From contig CM069602.1 of the NCBI GenBank assembly GCA_035771175.1, positions 11,411,501 through 11,475,500 on the forward strand: 64,000 nt of DNA, in the 5' to 3' direction. The position numbers were made by a program, and so were the translations under genes. Below the pieces are notes generated by a model. It saw only the letters and a list, made by a program, of their open reading frames with translations, did not search any database and had not been told where the DNA came from. Origin of the DNA: Paratinospora sagittata (taxonomy: Eukaryota > Streptophyta > Magnoliopsida > Ranunculales > Menispermaceae). Below are positions 37,601-46,075 of the stretch, one piece after another (position 1 is the first letter of the stretch; each line of letters begins with the position of its first letter).

Positions 37601-40600
37601 GAAGAAAGTTCTTCAAACTTTTTGCATTGAAAATGACACAAAGCCTGTGAGCACACCATTGGCACCACATTTCAAGCTAAGTACATCAATGTCACCAAAT
37701 TCTGAGGATCAGAAGAAGCAAATGGAGAACATTCCATATGCAAATGCAGTTGGTGATGTATGCTATGGTGTGTACCAGACCTGACATTTCACATGTTGTA
37801 AGTATGGTAAGTCGTTACATGCACAACCCCGGTAAAGGCCACTGGCAAGCAGTGAAGTGGATTCTACGGTATATTCATGATACTGTGGATATTGGTTTAA
37901 AGTTCGAGAGAGATTCGAAGAGTTGTAAGCATCTAGTTGGATATGTGGATTCGGACTATGCTGGAGATCTTGACAAGCGCAGATCTACTACTGATTATGT
38001 TTTCACTATGGCAGGAGGACCAGTGAGTTGGAGATCAACACTACAGTCAACAGTTGCTTTGTCTACTACAGAGGCAGAGTACATGGCAGTAACAGAAGCT
38101 TTCAAGGAAGCAATCTGGCTTCATGGATTGACTAAAGACTTGGGAATTGTGCAGAAGAATATTGAAGTTTTCTGCGACAGCCAGAGTGCCATTTGTTTGG
38201 CAAAGAACCAAGTTCATCACAGTCGAACGAAGCATATTGATGTTCGTTTTCATTTTGTTTGAGAAATAGTAGAAGAAGGGAGTATTCTTCTGTAAAAGAT
38301 CAAGACTGCAGATAACCCTACAGATATGCTTACAAAGGTGGTTACGGGGATCAAGTTCCAACATTGTTTGGACTTGATCAATATCTCACGAGCTCGTAGT
38401 GCCTAAGGGCACTAATGGAGGCAGCAACATGTGGAGAAGATTGCAGGTGTGGAGGAGTCATGTTCCACATGTGGTGGAGGTGGAGATTTGTGGGGACCAC
38501 CCATGTGGCAAACAAGCCGAAAGCACGTGGGGACCACCGGCGTGGCAGACAAGCCGAAAGCACGTGGGGACCATCCGCCGAAAGCGCGTAGGGACCAGCC
38601 GCGTGGCAGACAAGCCGAAAAGTTTTATTATTATAATATTAAATATATATTATATTTAATATTTATAATTACGAAAATACCCCTGATTACTCATATAAAT
38701 AGAGCTTAACTTCATTCTTCAAAATTCATTCCTGAGAGTCAGAGAGTTCTATTCTGAGAGATCTATTTAAGAGATCCAATCTGTAAGATTCACCTAAGGG
38801 TGTAGTTTGTAATCTCTGATAATACAAGTTTGCTGTCTCCCGTGGACGTAGGCAATTTGCCGAACCACGTTATATTTGTTGTCTTGTTTTTTTCTTTCAT
38901 ACTTTATCACGATTCCGCACAACAATTTTCTCATACACTTCGGTTTCTTGCTTCCTTTCACCTCTCGGTTTCCTGCTTTCCTGTCCTCTTTTGTGTTGGG
39001 TTGTTTTTACTTTTGTTAAGGCTATGTTTTCTGACTATCAGGCAGTCTTCTCTTGTAAAATTATTTGACTTTCATTAGTCAAGACTTCAGTTTTAGTAGA
39101 GGATCTCATATTAGATTTGGAGGCTCATTTTAATCTCCAACAGTCTTGCTAAATTCAAGGGTGTCAGTTTTGCCCTACATTAAAGAGGATGGAAATGGAA
39201 AGAGAACCTAATATATATCTTGTAGTATATAGATTCTACATAGAAATTTCTAGTACAATATCAATATCCTGCCAAAATCAAGAAAGCATACCATGCGTTA
39301 TTGTCATCATTATTATCATGCAGATAATTAATGGGAGAAGTAATGCAGGGAAAGGTCCATGCATATTTGACCCTATGATTGTCTTGCTTGTACTTGTTCT
39401 CAATCCCTCATATTTGTTGTTTTTTTATATTTTATATTTTATATTTATGAAAACCCACACAACTTTGAGATATTGCAGTTAATGATTATGTCTTCCAATG
39501 TTGATAATAATTGTGTAGCAACAATAGCGTCTGATGTTGTTGATAACTAAGTCTTTGTCAATGCTATTAGGGCTTCTTTAGTTATTTTATTTTATTTTAT
39601 TTTTATCTTTGGCTAGAATGCTTTTTTTCTTTCTTCCGTAATTCTAATTTTTAACTTCCATTTTCTTTATATTGGTGCTTCATAAGCAAGCTTCCTACCT
39701 TTTTGAAAACCTTGTTGATGGCACAACCAAGAGAAGACGAGAGATATCAAGAGAAAATCAATTTTCATTCAATTCTAATAAACGGCCCCTTTTCAAATTA
39801 CATCATAAATTATTTACAGCCAAATATGACTTCTAAACTAACATCAACTAGGAAACCCAAACACATCCAAACTCTACTTTTAAGTCCTAATTAAATACAA
39901 CTATAAAATAATAAGGAAACTAGATTAAAAAAAAAAAAATCGTAATCACACTGCAACTTGAACTTATGTACGTCTTGCATCACTTGCTCTTGATAGAGCA
40001 GAGCAGGGGAAGCGGATTCATGTAGGTCTTTTGGGAAAAAGACTTCGTTGAGTTGAGTATTGCATTAGACATTACTTACTAAATTGTTGTCATATTGTTA
40101 TTATGTGTTAGGCATGTTTATATATATTTTATTTTTCTCATTGTAAATTTTGTGTGCATGAAATTAATGAATGTGAAATGTGTTTATATACCTGTTAGCA
40201 AAGGTGGCTTGTGCATTGGTAATATCCATTTGAGGAATAAATCACTTGTGGCTAAGTGGCTTTGGAGATTTCCTAGAGAGCGTTCGACACTTTGGGCCTG
40301 CATTATTTGTAGTCAGTATGGTGTCTCATCTAATGGCTGGGAGTCTGGTGTTCTCTTGAGGATATCTCACATGTGCATTTGGAAGTTCATATCTTCTCTA
40401 TACCCTCTTTTTTCTCCTCATATCGCTCCCAAAGTGGGTAATGGTGATTTTATTCGCTTTTGGGAAGACTCTTGGTGTGACGAATCTAGCCTGCAATCTC
40501 TCTTTCCTCATCTATTCAGGTTATCTTCTCGTCAGAATGCCCCTATTTCGTCTTTTTTCTCCTCTCCTTTGTCCATAAATTCTCCCACCCCCTCATGGAA

Positions 40601-43600
40601 TCTTCACTTTCCTAGGAATCTCACTATTAGAGAGTCAAATGAGATCCCCTTGCTTTTGGCTAAATTGGATTCTGTCAGATTTGTGGTGAGTCTCTTTGAC
40701 AGCTTCGATTGGAAGCTCAAGGCTTCTGGCTCCTTCTCTTCCTCTTCCTTTTTTGACTTCCTTATCGACAATCCTTCATTCGCCCATTCTTCCATTGCTT
40801 CCTTTTTGTCGTATGCTCAGGTTCCATCTAAGGTTAAGATAATGGGTTGGCTTTCGAGTCTAAATAAGTTAAGTATGTGCGACATTCTACAGTCTTGTGT
40901 AAAATGTCCATTGTATTCCCCAAGTTGTTGCTTTCTTTGTTATTTGGATGGTGAGTCTTTGTTGCACATTCTATTTCATTGCAACTTTGCAAGAGCTGTG
41001 TGGAATAGATGAAGGGATTGCCTTGGGGGGAGGTTGGTGGCCTCGTCTAAGTGCGTTTACTGTTTCTCTTTGTGTCATCTTAACGGTTGGTTTACTTCGA
41101 CAAAAGATATTGGGACTTGGGAGGATTGTTTGCTTTGTCGTAATTTGGTCTATATGGGGCTAGAGGAATCGTAGAATATTTGAGAGTTTGGCGTCAGATT
41201 CATTAGCAGTGTGGGAGGTCTCCAAATTTGTAGCGTGCACTTGGGTTTCGTGCTCTAGTTTGGCTGGGGGTTATTTTTTTGGGGATTGGTTTAGGAATTG
41301 GGGTAATATCATGATTTTGGGTCCATGATTTGCTTTGTTACATCCGGTTTGAGCATTTTTGATGCTCTTTGTATGATACATTTTGCATTATTAGCATATA
41401 TAGTTACTCTCGTTTCTTTCTCAAAAAAAAAATAAAAAATAAAAAAAAAATGAAATACTGGATTTGACTTTTATGTTGTGGACTATATATGTAATTATAT
41501 GTATAGGGTTTGTATGCGTAAAAATTTTTTTTGGAGAAGAAACTATGTTAGTTAGTTTTATAACCACATCGTACTTTCAGGGAGGGATCATGCTGGTTCC
41601 TAACCCATTAATCCCCCTCACCCTAGGGGGTGAGACAATGACAAGAGTTGAACTTGAGACCTTTAGGTTGCAAAGCCACCTCTTTACCAATTGCACTAAC
41701 TCTATGTTGTATGTGTAAAATTAATCATTACTTGCGGAGCTATAAACAAATTTTTTTTATCACCTAGGTGTGGCCTAGGTGCTGCACCTCCTAGAGGGGG
41801 CCAATCGCCAAAGAATCAGCGTGACACTTCAACATCTTTGGTCCTCCTATTTTGTCATTGTGCCACCTTCTCAAATAATTGACTGATATTCTCAGTTGTT
41901 GCATTAACAACTTCCTTACTTTTTGTGCCGTTGATATTTGTTTTGATTAGAAGTTTCTGATGCCCATGATTGAACCTTAATAGGTTTGTTAGGTATGTCA
42001 ACCCATTGACATATTCACATTTTTTGAAACACTTACAGTAATGACACCCCTTATCAGAGCCCCCTTGACTTCAGATTTATTTGAATAATGTGTCCTTTGT
42101 TACTCTGGACAAATCATATCCGTTGGGAGATGTATTCTTTGATAGAGAGGCAGTTGAACTCAATCTAAATAGCAATATAAGGTTGTTTTTTGAGGGTTAT
42201 AGTTTTTGGATGGATCTTAGTAGATTGATTTTGGATTCATTCTACAGTTCATCCTTGAGAAATGACTCTGGATCCAAAAGCAGGGTTACTGTGTGCATTG
42301 ACTACTTGTGCTGCGCAAATTGAATCACTTGTTAATTTTGTTTTCTTTAGCAAATTCAATGTGCTCAATCTCCTTTGTCATTTATGTTATCTTTTGACCT
42401 AAAACTTGCTCTGATGATGCTTTTTACGTTTTCTTGTGGTTTCCATGCTAGTTTTGTAAGTTTTTGAACTGTTGTGATCTTCTGATGTTATTTCATCTGA
42501 TCCACTAAAGATTTTCTTTTTCCTCCATCAGAGTCTGCATCTGGACTGCTGGGGGTTTCACAATCTATGGAGGTGGGCATCTTCTGTTCGATGCATGCCA
42601 TATCAAGATTCACTGTGGTCGCTTTCCCATTCTGCATCCTAATCAGTTGCTTCTTTTGCAGGGAACATCTGCCCTTGCATACAGTGCTGGCTCTACCTCT
42701 TCTCGTTCAGATAGTAGTGAGTATGAAGCCATAGTCAAGGCAAATGTTTCCTCTAATCGAAATTTCTCACGCTGTTCCTTCATTTCAAAGCCCATCCACC
42801 CTATCTCATTTATAAACCAAACTCCTGAGAGAGATGCCCGTGTAACGGGAGCCTCTGAAAATTCATTAAATCAATCAACACGCAATGGTAACATTAACAT
42901 TATTCAATTTTTTTTTTTATCCAAAATGCTAAAGGTATTATGAAATTTAACCATTCCTTGTGCTTTTCAGAAACTGGTGTGACCACACAAAGAGAGACAC
43001 TCCGATGGAGCAGTGAGAGTAGCAGCAGCATTGACTTTGCTGATGTTTCTGAGCAGTTGGATTCTGACAGCATTGTTCCATCGTATTCTCAATCTGAAGG
43101 ATTCAAGTGTGGTTTGTGCGACAGATTATTGTCTCAAAGATCTCCATGGAGTTCTCGCAGAATTGTCAGAAGCGGCGACATGCCTGTGACTGGAGTTCTC
43201 TCGTGCCGCCATGTGTTCCATGCTGATTGCTTGGACCAAACAACCCCCAAGATGCAGAAGAACGATCCACTTTGTCCGATGTGCGCGAAATTAGATGAAA
43301 ATGCCCTTGAGCAGCCCCTGATTTCCAGGTTGAGGAATGGGCTCCCAAGGTTCAGACCATTAGCGGAAGATGGTCCATCTTCTGTTACCCGACCTTGGGG
43401 ATGCGGGCACGTGGGAGATTGTGTGGAGGGAGCTTTGCATGCATCCCCTTGCAGTAATATGATGTTGCTGAACCGGAGCCGGCTAAGGAAGCATCTATCC
43501 TTCAAGGGTAATTCGAGCAAGGAAATCCCGGATAAGTTAAGGAAAAGTGGTTCGTTTTCCCCTCGGTTCAACGGAAAGTCTGTGCAACAGGAGGCAGTTG

Positions 43601-43644
43601 AGCACTCAACTTTAACTGCTGGATCAACACTGAAGAGATGGTGA
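28622..43644 (+). CDS. RING-H2 zinc finger protein, probable E3 ubiquitin ligase
   Basis: Coding exons 28622-28940, 42532-42572, 42662-42887 and 42971-43644 join in phase to about 419 aa. The first Met at 28622 ([18 protein letters not shown] context) is conservative: the frame is open upstream to 28544 without an ATG, so a longer N-terminus from an earlier exon is possible. A Ser-rich N-terminal half precedes a RING at residues 242-300, with C242, C245, C274, H276, H279, C282, C297 and C300 (C3H2C3, a long 28-residue first loop). A basic Ser-rich tail follows. The [23 protein letters not shown] loop and ALHA/LLNR tail match an uncharacterised plant-specific family. RING-H2 proteins usually recruit an E2 for ubiquitin transfer; the substrate is unknown. 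Intron 1 is 13,591 bp and transposon-filled; all splice sites are GT-AG. Confidence 0.88.
30236..30410 (-). mobile_element. Au-like tRNA-derived SINE, in RING intron 1
   Basis: On the minus strand a tRNA-like head has box A TGGCTCAATAA and box B CAGGTTCAAATCC. It leads into a body with GGTAAAGCTACGTACATCAT, then CCCTTCCCAAACCCCGC and GAGTCTCGTG…GCCC. This is the layout of the plant Au SINE family. Target duplications are not clear. It lies in the sense-opposed orientation to the host gene. Confidence 0.75.
30512..30903 (+). mobile_element. 5'-truncated LINE tail with 18-bp target duplication, in RING intron 1
   Basis: An 18-bp direct repeat, GAAAATATTAGTTAAAGA, occurs at 30494-30511 and at 30904-30921, flanking a short insert that ends in an A-rich tail. 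The insert encodes a LINE ORF2 C-terminal piece ([14 protein letters not shown] motif, typical of plant L1-like elements) up to about 30742, then 3' UTR. The perfect duplication suggests a relatively recent target-primed insertion. Confidence 0.88.
33197..33252 (-). pseudogene. trnI-GAU: Plastid trnI-GAU 5' exon fragment (nuclear copy)
   Basis: Minus-strand sequence GGGCTATTAGCTCAATGGTA, continuing through CCCCTAATAATTGCG and GTTGTGC, matches the 5' half of chloroplast trnI-GAU with several substitutions. The D-stem/loop and anticodon-side sequence are recognisable; the plastid intron and 3' half are absent. It is a decayed nuclear plastid insertion and not a working tRNA gene. Confidence 0.75.
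33471..33590 (+). pseudogene. rps12: Plastid rps12 fragment: group II intron end and start of 3' exon
   Basis: GGAGTCGTATGAGGTGAAAA…TCATGTACGGTT at 33477-33511 is a group II intron domain V hairpin. It is followed after a short spacer by CTTTTCCACTATCACCCCCA… (33551 on), the start of the rps12 3' exon (TITPKK…NSA). In the plastid these are adjacent. Substitutions and loss of the rest show a nuclear relic. Confidence 0.7.
33763..33812 (-). pseudogene. Second group II intron domain V-like fragment (plastid or mitochondrial origin)
   Basis: On the minus strand GAACGAGGAGCCGTATGAGG is followed by TAAAAATCTCATGTACGGTT, a canonical organellar group II intron domain V stem-loop, in opposite orientation to the rps12-linked copy 250 bp away. 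Which organellar gene it came from is not recognised; flanking sequence to about 34230 also looks organelle-derived but is unassigned. Confidence 0.6.
34232..34258 (+). pseudogene. psbA: Possible plastid psbA C-terminal fragment
   Basis: The 27 bases encode IEAPSTNG and a stop, the exact C-terminal residues of the plastid photosystem II D1 protein. The preceding sequence no longer matches psbA well. The match is short, but its position inside a cluster of other plastid pieces supports it. Confidence 0.45.
34300..36340. other. RING intron 1 segment without recognised features
   Basis: No gene or well-bounded repeat could be supported in this intronic stretch. A 17-base segment, TTGATTATAGTATTAGG, occurs twice within about 50 bp (35157 and 35206). 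The reading frames present lack domains. Confidence 0.4.
36341..36771 (-). repeat. Copia LTR, inverted copy
   Basis: Reverse complement of the LTR at 38489-38924, with TGTTGTGCGG at the outer end and GGTGGTCCGCA at the inner end. It includes the U3 tandem repeat block (CACGTG at 36672-36677 and 36696-36701), the AT-rich block and the region around the TATA-like element. The inner end runs directly into pol coding sequence. Confidence 0.88.
36772..38376 (+). pseudogene. Copia pol fragment: reverse transcriptase and RNase H, disrupted
   Basis: Translation begins within pol at [12 protein letters not shown]. It runs through RT motifs [31 protein letters not shown] and the catalytic YVDDM (near 37430), then RNase H with [10 protein letters not shown] and [10 protein letters not shown], ending near [19 protein letters not shown] and NPTDMLTK. 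Stops replace Trp at 36975-36977, Gln at 37057-37059 and Arg at 38260-38262, and a frameshift lies near 37755. The usual N-terminal gag, protease and integrase domains are absent. It cannot make an active enzyme. Confidence 0.92.
38471..38486 (+). other. Polypurine tract of the copia element
   Basis: GTGGTGGAGGTGGAGA lies immediately before the TGTGGGGACC start of the 3' LTR. Its position fits the plus-strand primer site of an LTR retrotransposon. Confidence 0.6.
38489..38924 (+). repeat. Copia LTR, direct copy (436 bp)
   Basis: Starts TGTGGGGACC after the polypurine tract and ends CGCACAACA before ATTTT. U3 holds three imperfect repeats of about 40 bp with G-box cores CACGTG at 38524-38529 and 38561-38566. 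A TATA-like TATAAATA lies at 38694-38701. Confidence 0.88.
38930..40157. other. RING intron 1 segment without recognised features
   Basis: AT-rich intron sequence between the copia element and the next LINE. No supported gene, RNA or bounded repeat. Confidence 0.4.
40165..41449 (+). mobile_element. 5'-truncated LINE, ORF2 C-terminal part, in RING intron 1
   Basis: Open frame to 41012 encodes the end of a plant L1-like ORF2. It shows [36 protein letters not shown] and the zf-RVT region, with [11 protein letters not shown] and CCFLC…HILFHC Cys/His residues. A stop after VWNR ends it, and homologous sequence continues out of frame. The element ends in an A-rich tail (41423-41449). A short direct repeat, ATGAAAT, at 40158-40164 and 41450-41456 is a possible target duplication. 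RT and endonuclease domains are missing, so it is dead. Confidence 0.88.
41524..41707 (-). mobile_element. tRNA-derived SINE (family shared with 54782 and 59451), in RING intron 1
   Basis: Minus strand: tRNA-like head with GTTAGTGCAATTGGTAAAG (box A region) and box B CTCAAGTTCAACTCTTG, then a body with CTCACCCCCTAGGGTGAGG. Direct repeats TGTATGCGTAAAA (41511-41523) and TGTATGTGTAAAA (41708-41720), one mismatch, are the target duplication. The T-run at 41524 is the poly(A) tail read from the + strand. Confidence 0.8.
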
Positions 43645-43990
43645 AGTTCTTAGATTGGTAAGAATTGATCTACTCGAGGGCGAGAATTTGCTTGTTTTCT
43701 TTTCAAGGGGGGCCTTTGTTCAGTCCAGTTGGTAATGGTTTCAGATATAGGGTTGAATTTACACAGATTATATTGTACAGACTAAATGCATTTTATGTTC
43801 TTCAAATTTCAACTTGTGAAATGCTGATCTGTTGTTTTATATATGCATTTGCCATACAAGTATTTTGCCAGTATTCTGTGACACCAATTTTCTGGATTGG
43901 AAGCATTCTAGTCAATTGGGAAATGCCCAAAATGTTCTGTTCTTGTGTGTGTGCAAAGGCTAAATTTGTTCGGTATTGTGGTTTAGGTGG
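43645..43990 (+). other. RING gene 3' UTR (probable)
   Basis: Sequence downstream of the TGA stop is T-rich without other coding evidence. The end of the transcript is not determined. Confidence 0.45.
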
Positions 43991-45824
43991 GTGAATTGAT
44001 GGTTAGGGAAGAAAATTTATGGAAGCAAATGGGTTGATCAACTCAATTCCTCGACATTATTGTTCTATGTGGGGAGAGTTCTTCCTGAAAAATAGGGGGA
44101 AGAACGCTGCCTCATTCTCTTCTCTTATTTAGCCTCAGGATCGAAATTCGTACTTATTTTAGTTATGTTTATTTAAAGAGAGCTGTCCAATGTCTTTGCA
44201 TTGCAATACTTGAACGGGGATTAGTCTCGTTTAAAGTGCGTGAATACCGCGTGAGAAACCAAAAAAAAAGATGAGGCAGCTTTATGTCATTGTGGAAAGA
44301 AATACTGCTACATGCGGTGGAAAGAAAGATATGTTTACGTACATATGCTTATAATTTACTTGTATATGTACGTACGTATTTAAGTGTATATAAAAATATG
44401 AATAATAATAATTTAAAAAATAAAGGGTGTAAGAGTGCACAAGGTTTTGCCAAGGAAAGGGATGATGTTACTTATGTATTAGAGAGGTTGACTGAGTTTT
44501 TTTTTATGGCATAAATATATTTTTTAATATATTAATTCCAAAGAAGTTTTTTAACATAAAGAGAAAAATGCCACTCAAGAGATAACATGATCTTTTTAGT
44601 AAAATTATGATATATCAGGTTTTTCTATTACTCTTCCTGTGTGAGGTTGTTATTACGCTAACGTTGTCATTGAAACTAGACATCAAATTTTTTTTTTTTT
44701 TTTTTTCTCATTGAAAAAAATCATAAATACACCTTGTCACTACAAAGCGTTTTGGAGGGATCTAAAGGGAAAAAAACAAAAAATTGAAAAAACAAAGGGT
44801 GAAAATTCTTCTTAATTTTTTTTTTTTATTCTCTCATGACACAAATCATAAAATTCACAATTGTAACTACAATACATTTGGAGGAATCCATAGTGAAAAA
44901 AAGGGTGAAAATGCTTTCTTAAATGATCAGATTCCCTTTAGGCCTTATTTAATAGCTAAGAAATTTTTTTAATGAGTTTTCTCAAGGTTGTTTGATTGTA
45001 CATTACACTTTTATGACGTAAATACAATTAGATAGTAAGAAATATCATAAAATAGAAATATGAACATAATCAATAATACTAAAAACTTTCTCATATCTAC
45101 AAATGAGAAAATTTTGACGAGAAAATAAGAAGGTTGAGATATTTTTTTTTGAGAAAATATTGACAATTAAATATACAACTTTTCTATTTTCTTAATTTTT
45201 TTTTCTAAAAATAACAAATTTCCAGGCCTTAATGTAATTTGGCTCATCTCATGGGCACATTAACATTTCACATGGGCAACATAGGCAGAGACACAACTCT
45301 TAATTGCCTATATTCTCTTACTTTTATTTCAAAACTTTGATGATAATAAAAACAAAAGAATCATGAAGGAATTTCTTGTGGGTCCAAATTGGGAAGAAAA
45401 AAACAGAACCACTTTATTATTAGTTGGACCCTTACCCTAGACACAGTTGCATGGAACATTGGTGATAGTAAGAATATGTAGGTAGAAGAAGATCCTGCAT
45501 ATATAGTTTCACTATCAAAGCCTGAAGGGTTCCTATCACTCCATAAGTAAGCATCAAATCAAATTACTTATGTAATTTGATAACAAAAAAAAAAAAAAAG
45601 CATCAAATTACTACTTGATAACAAAAACATTACAATCAAACATTAACCATTTTTTCTGCCAACCTAGTTGATGATCCATCCATGTGGCTTACTTTATAAA
45701 TATAACAACAAATAAAAATAAAAATAAAAATAAAAGCCCAATGGACTTGTTTTCACATGAGCCCTAAGAGCCAAACCATATCTGAATTCTGGTGGTGGAA
45801 GGTAGACCACGCTTTATTTTTCTC
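43991..45824. other. Intergenic spacer
   Basis: AT-rich with long T and A runs (near 44690 and 44820). No gene or securely bounded repeat recognised. AGGCCT motifs at about 44940 and 45224 hint at a decayed MITE but the ends do not pair well. Confidence 0.4.
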
Positions 45825-45842
45825 AAGTACATGCTAGAGTAA

Positions 45843-46057
45843 CATCTCAAAGTCGGGTAGCCTCACGAGGTATAATTAGTCGTGGTTGAAGGACGAAGTC
45901 TCAATTTCGAGTCTGAGTTCATCCCATACTTATCTGTCAACTTTGGGGAGGAATGTTGCCCAACAGTCTTTGCAGTTCCCGACACCCGAATAGTCTCGTA
46001 TTTGCAAAGTGATTAGCGGGAACACCAGAGGGTCATAGACCCAAAAAAAAAAAAAAA
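45843..46057 (+). mobile_element. SINE with perfect 18-bp target duplication and poly(A) tail
   Basis: AAGTACATGCTAGAGTAA occurs at 45825-45842 and again, unchanged, at 46058-46075. Between them lies a 215-bp insert ending in an A run (46043-46057). The head resembles a diverged tRNA, with a box A-like TAGCCTCACGAGG near 45857 and a box B-like GAGTTCATCCC near 45914. Insertion by LINE machinery in trans is the expected route. It looks young by its intact duplication. Confidence 0.88.
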
Positions 46058-46075
46058 AAGTACATGCTAGAGTAA

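Larger units (their letters stand above)
36341..38924 (+). mobile_element. Rearranged Ty1/copia element with inverted LTRs
   Basis: The unit comprises an LTR in inverted orientation (36341-36771), a 3' pol fragment (36772-38376), a polypurine tract and a direct-orientation LTR (38489-38924). Both outer ends are the U5 ends of the LTR (TGTTGTGCGG on the left, CGCACAACA on the right). ATTTT flanks the unit on both sides (36336-36340 and 38925-38929) as a 5-bp target duplication. Gag, protease and integrase are missing and no primer-binding site is present. It lies inside RING intron 1, pol in the same sense as the gene. Confidence 0.88.

Noticed and set aside
44939..45232. Possible MITE with AGGCCT ends
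   Set aside because: AGGCCT is self-complementary and flanking ends do not form a convincing inverted repeat.
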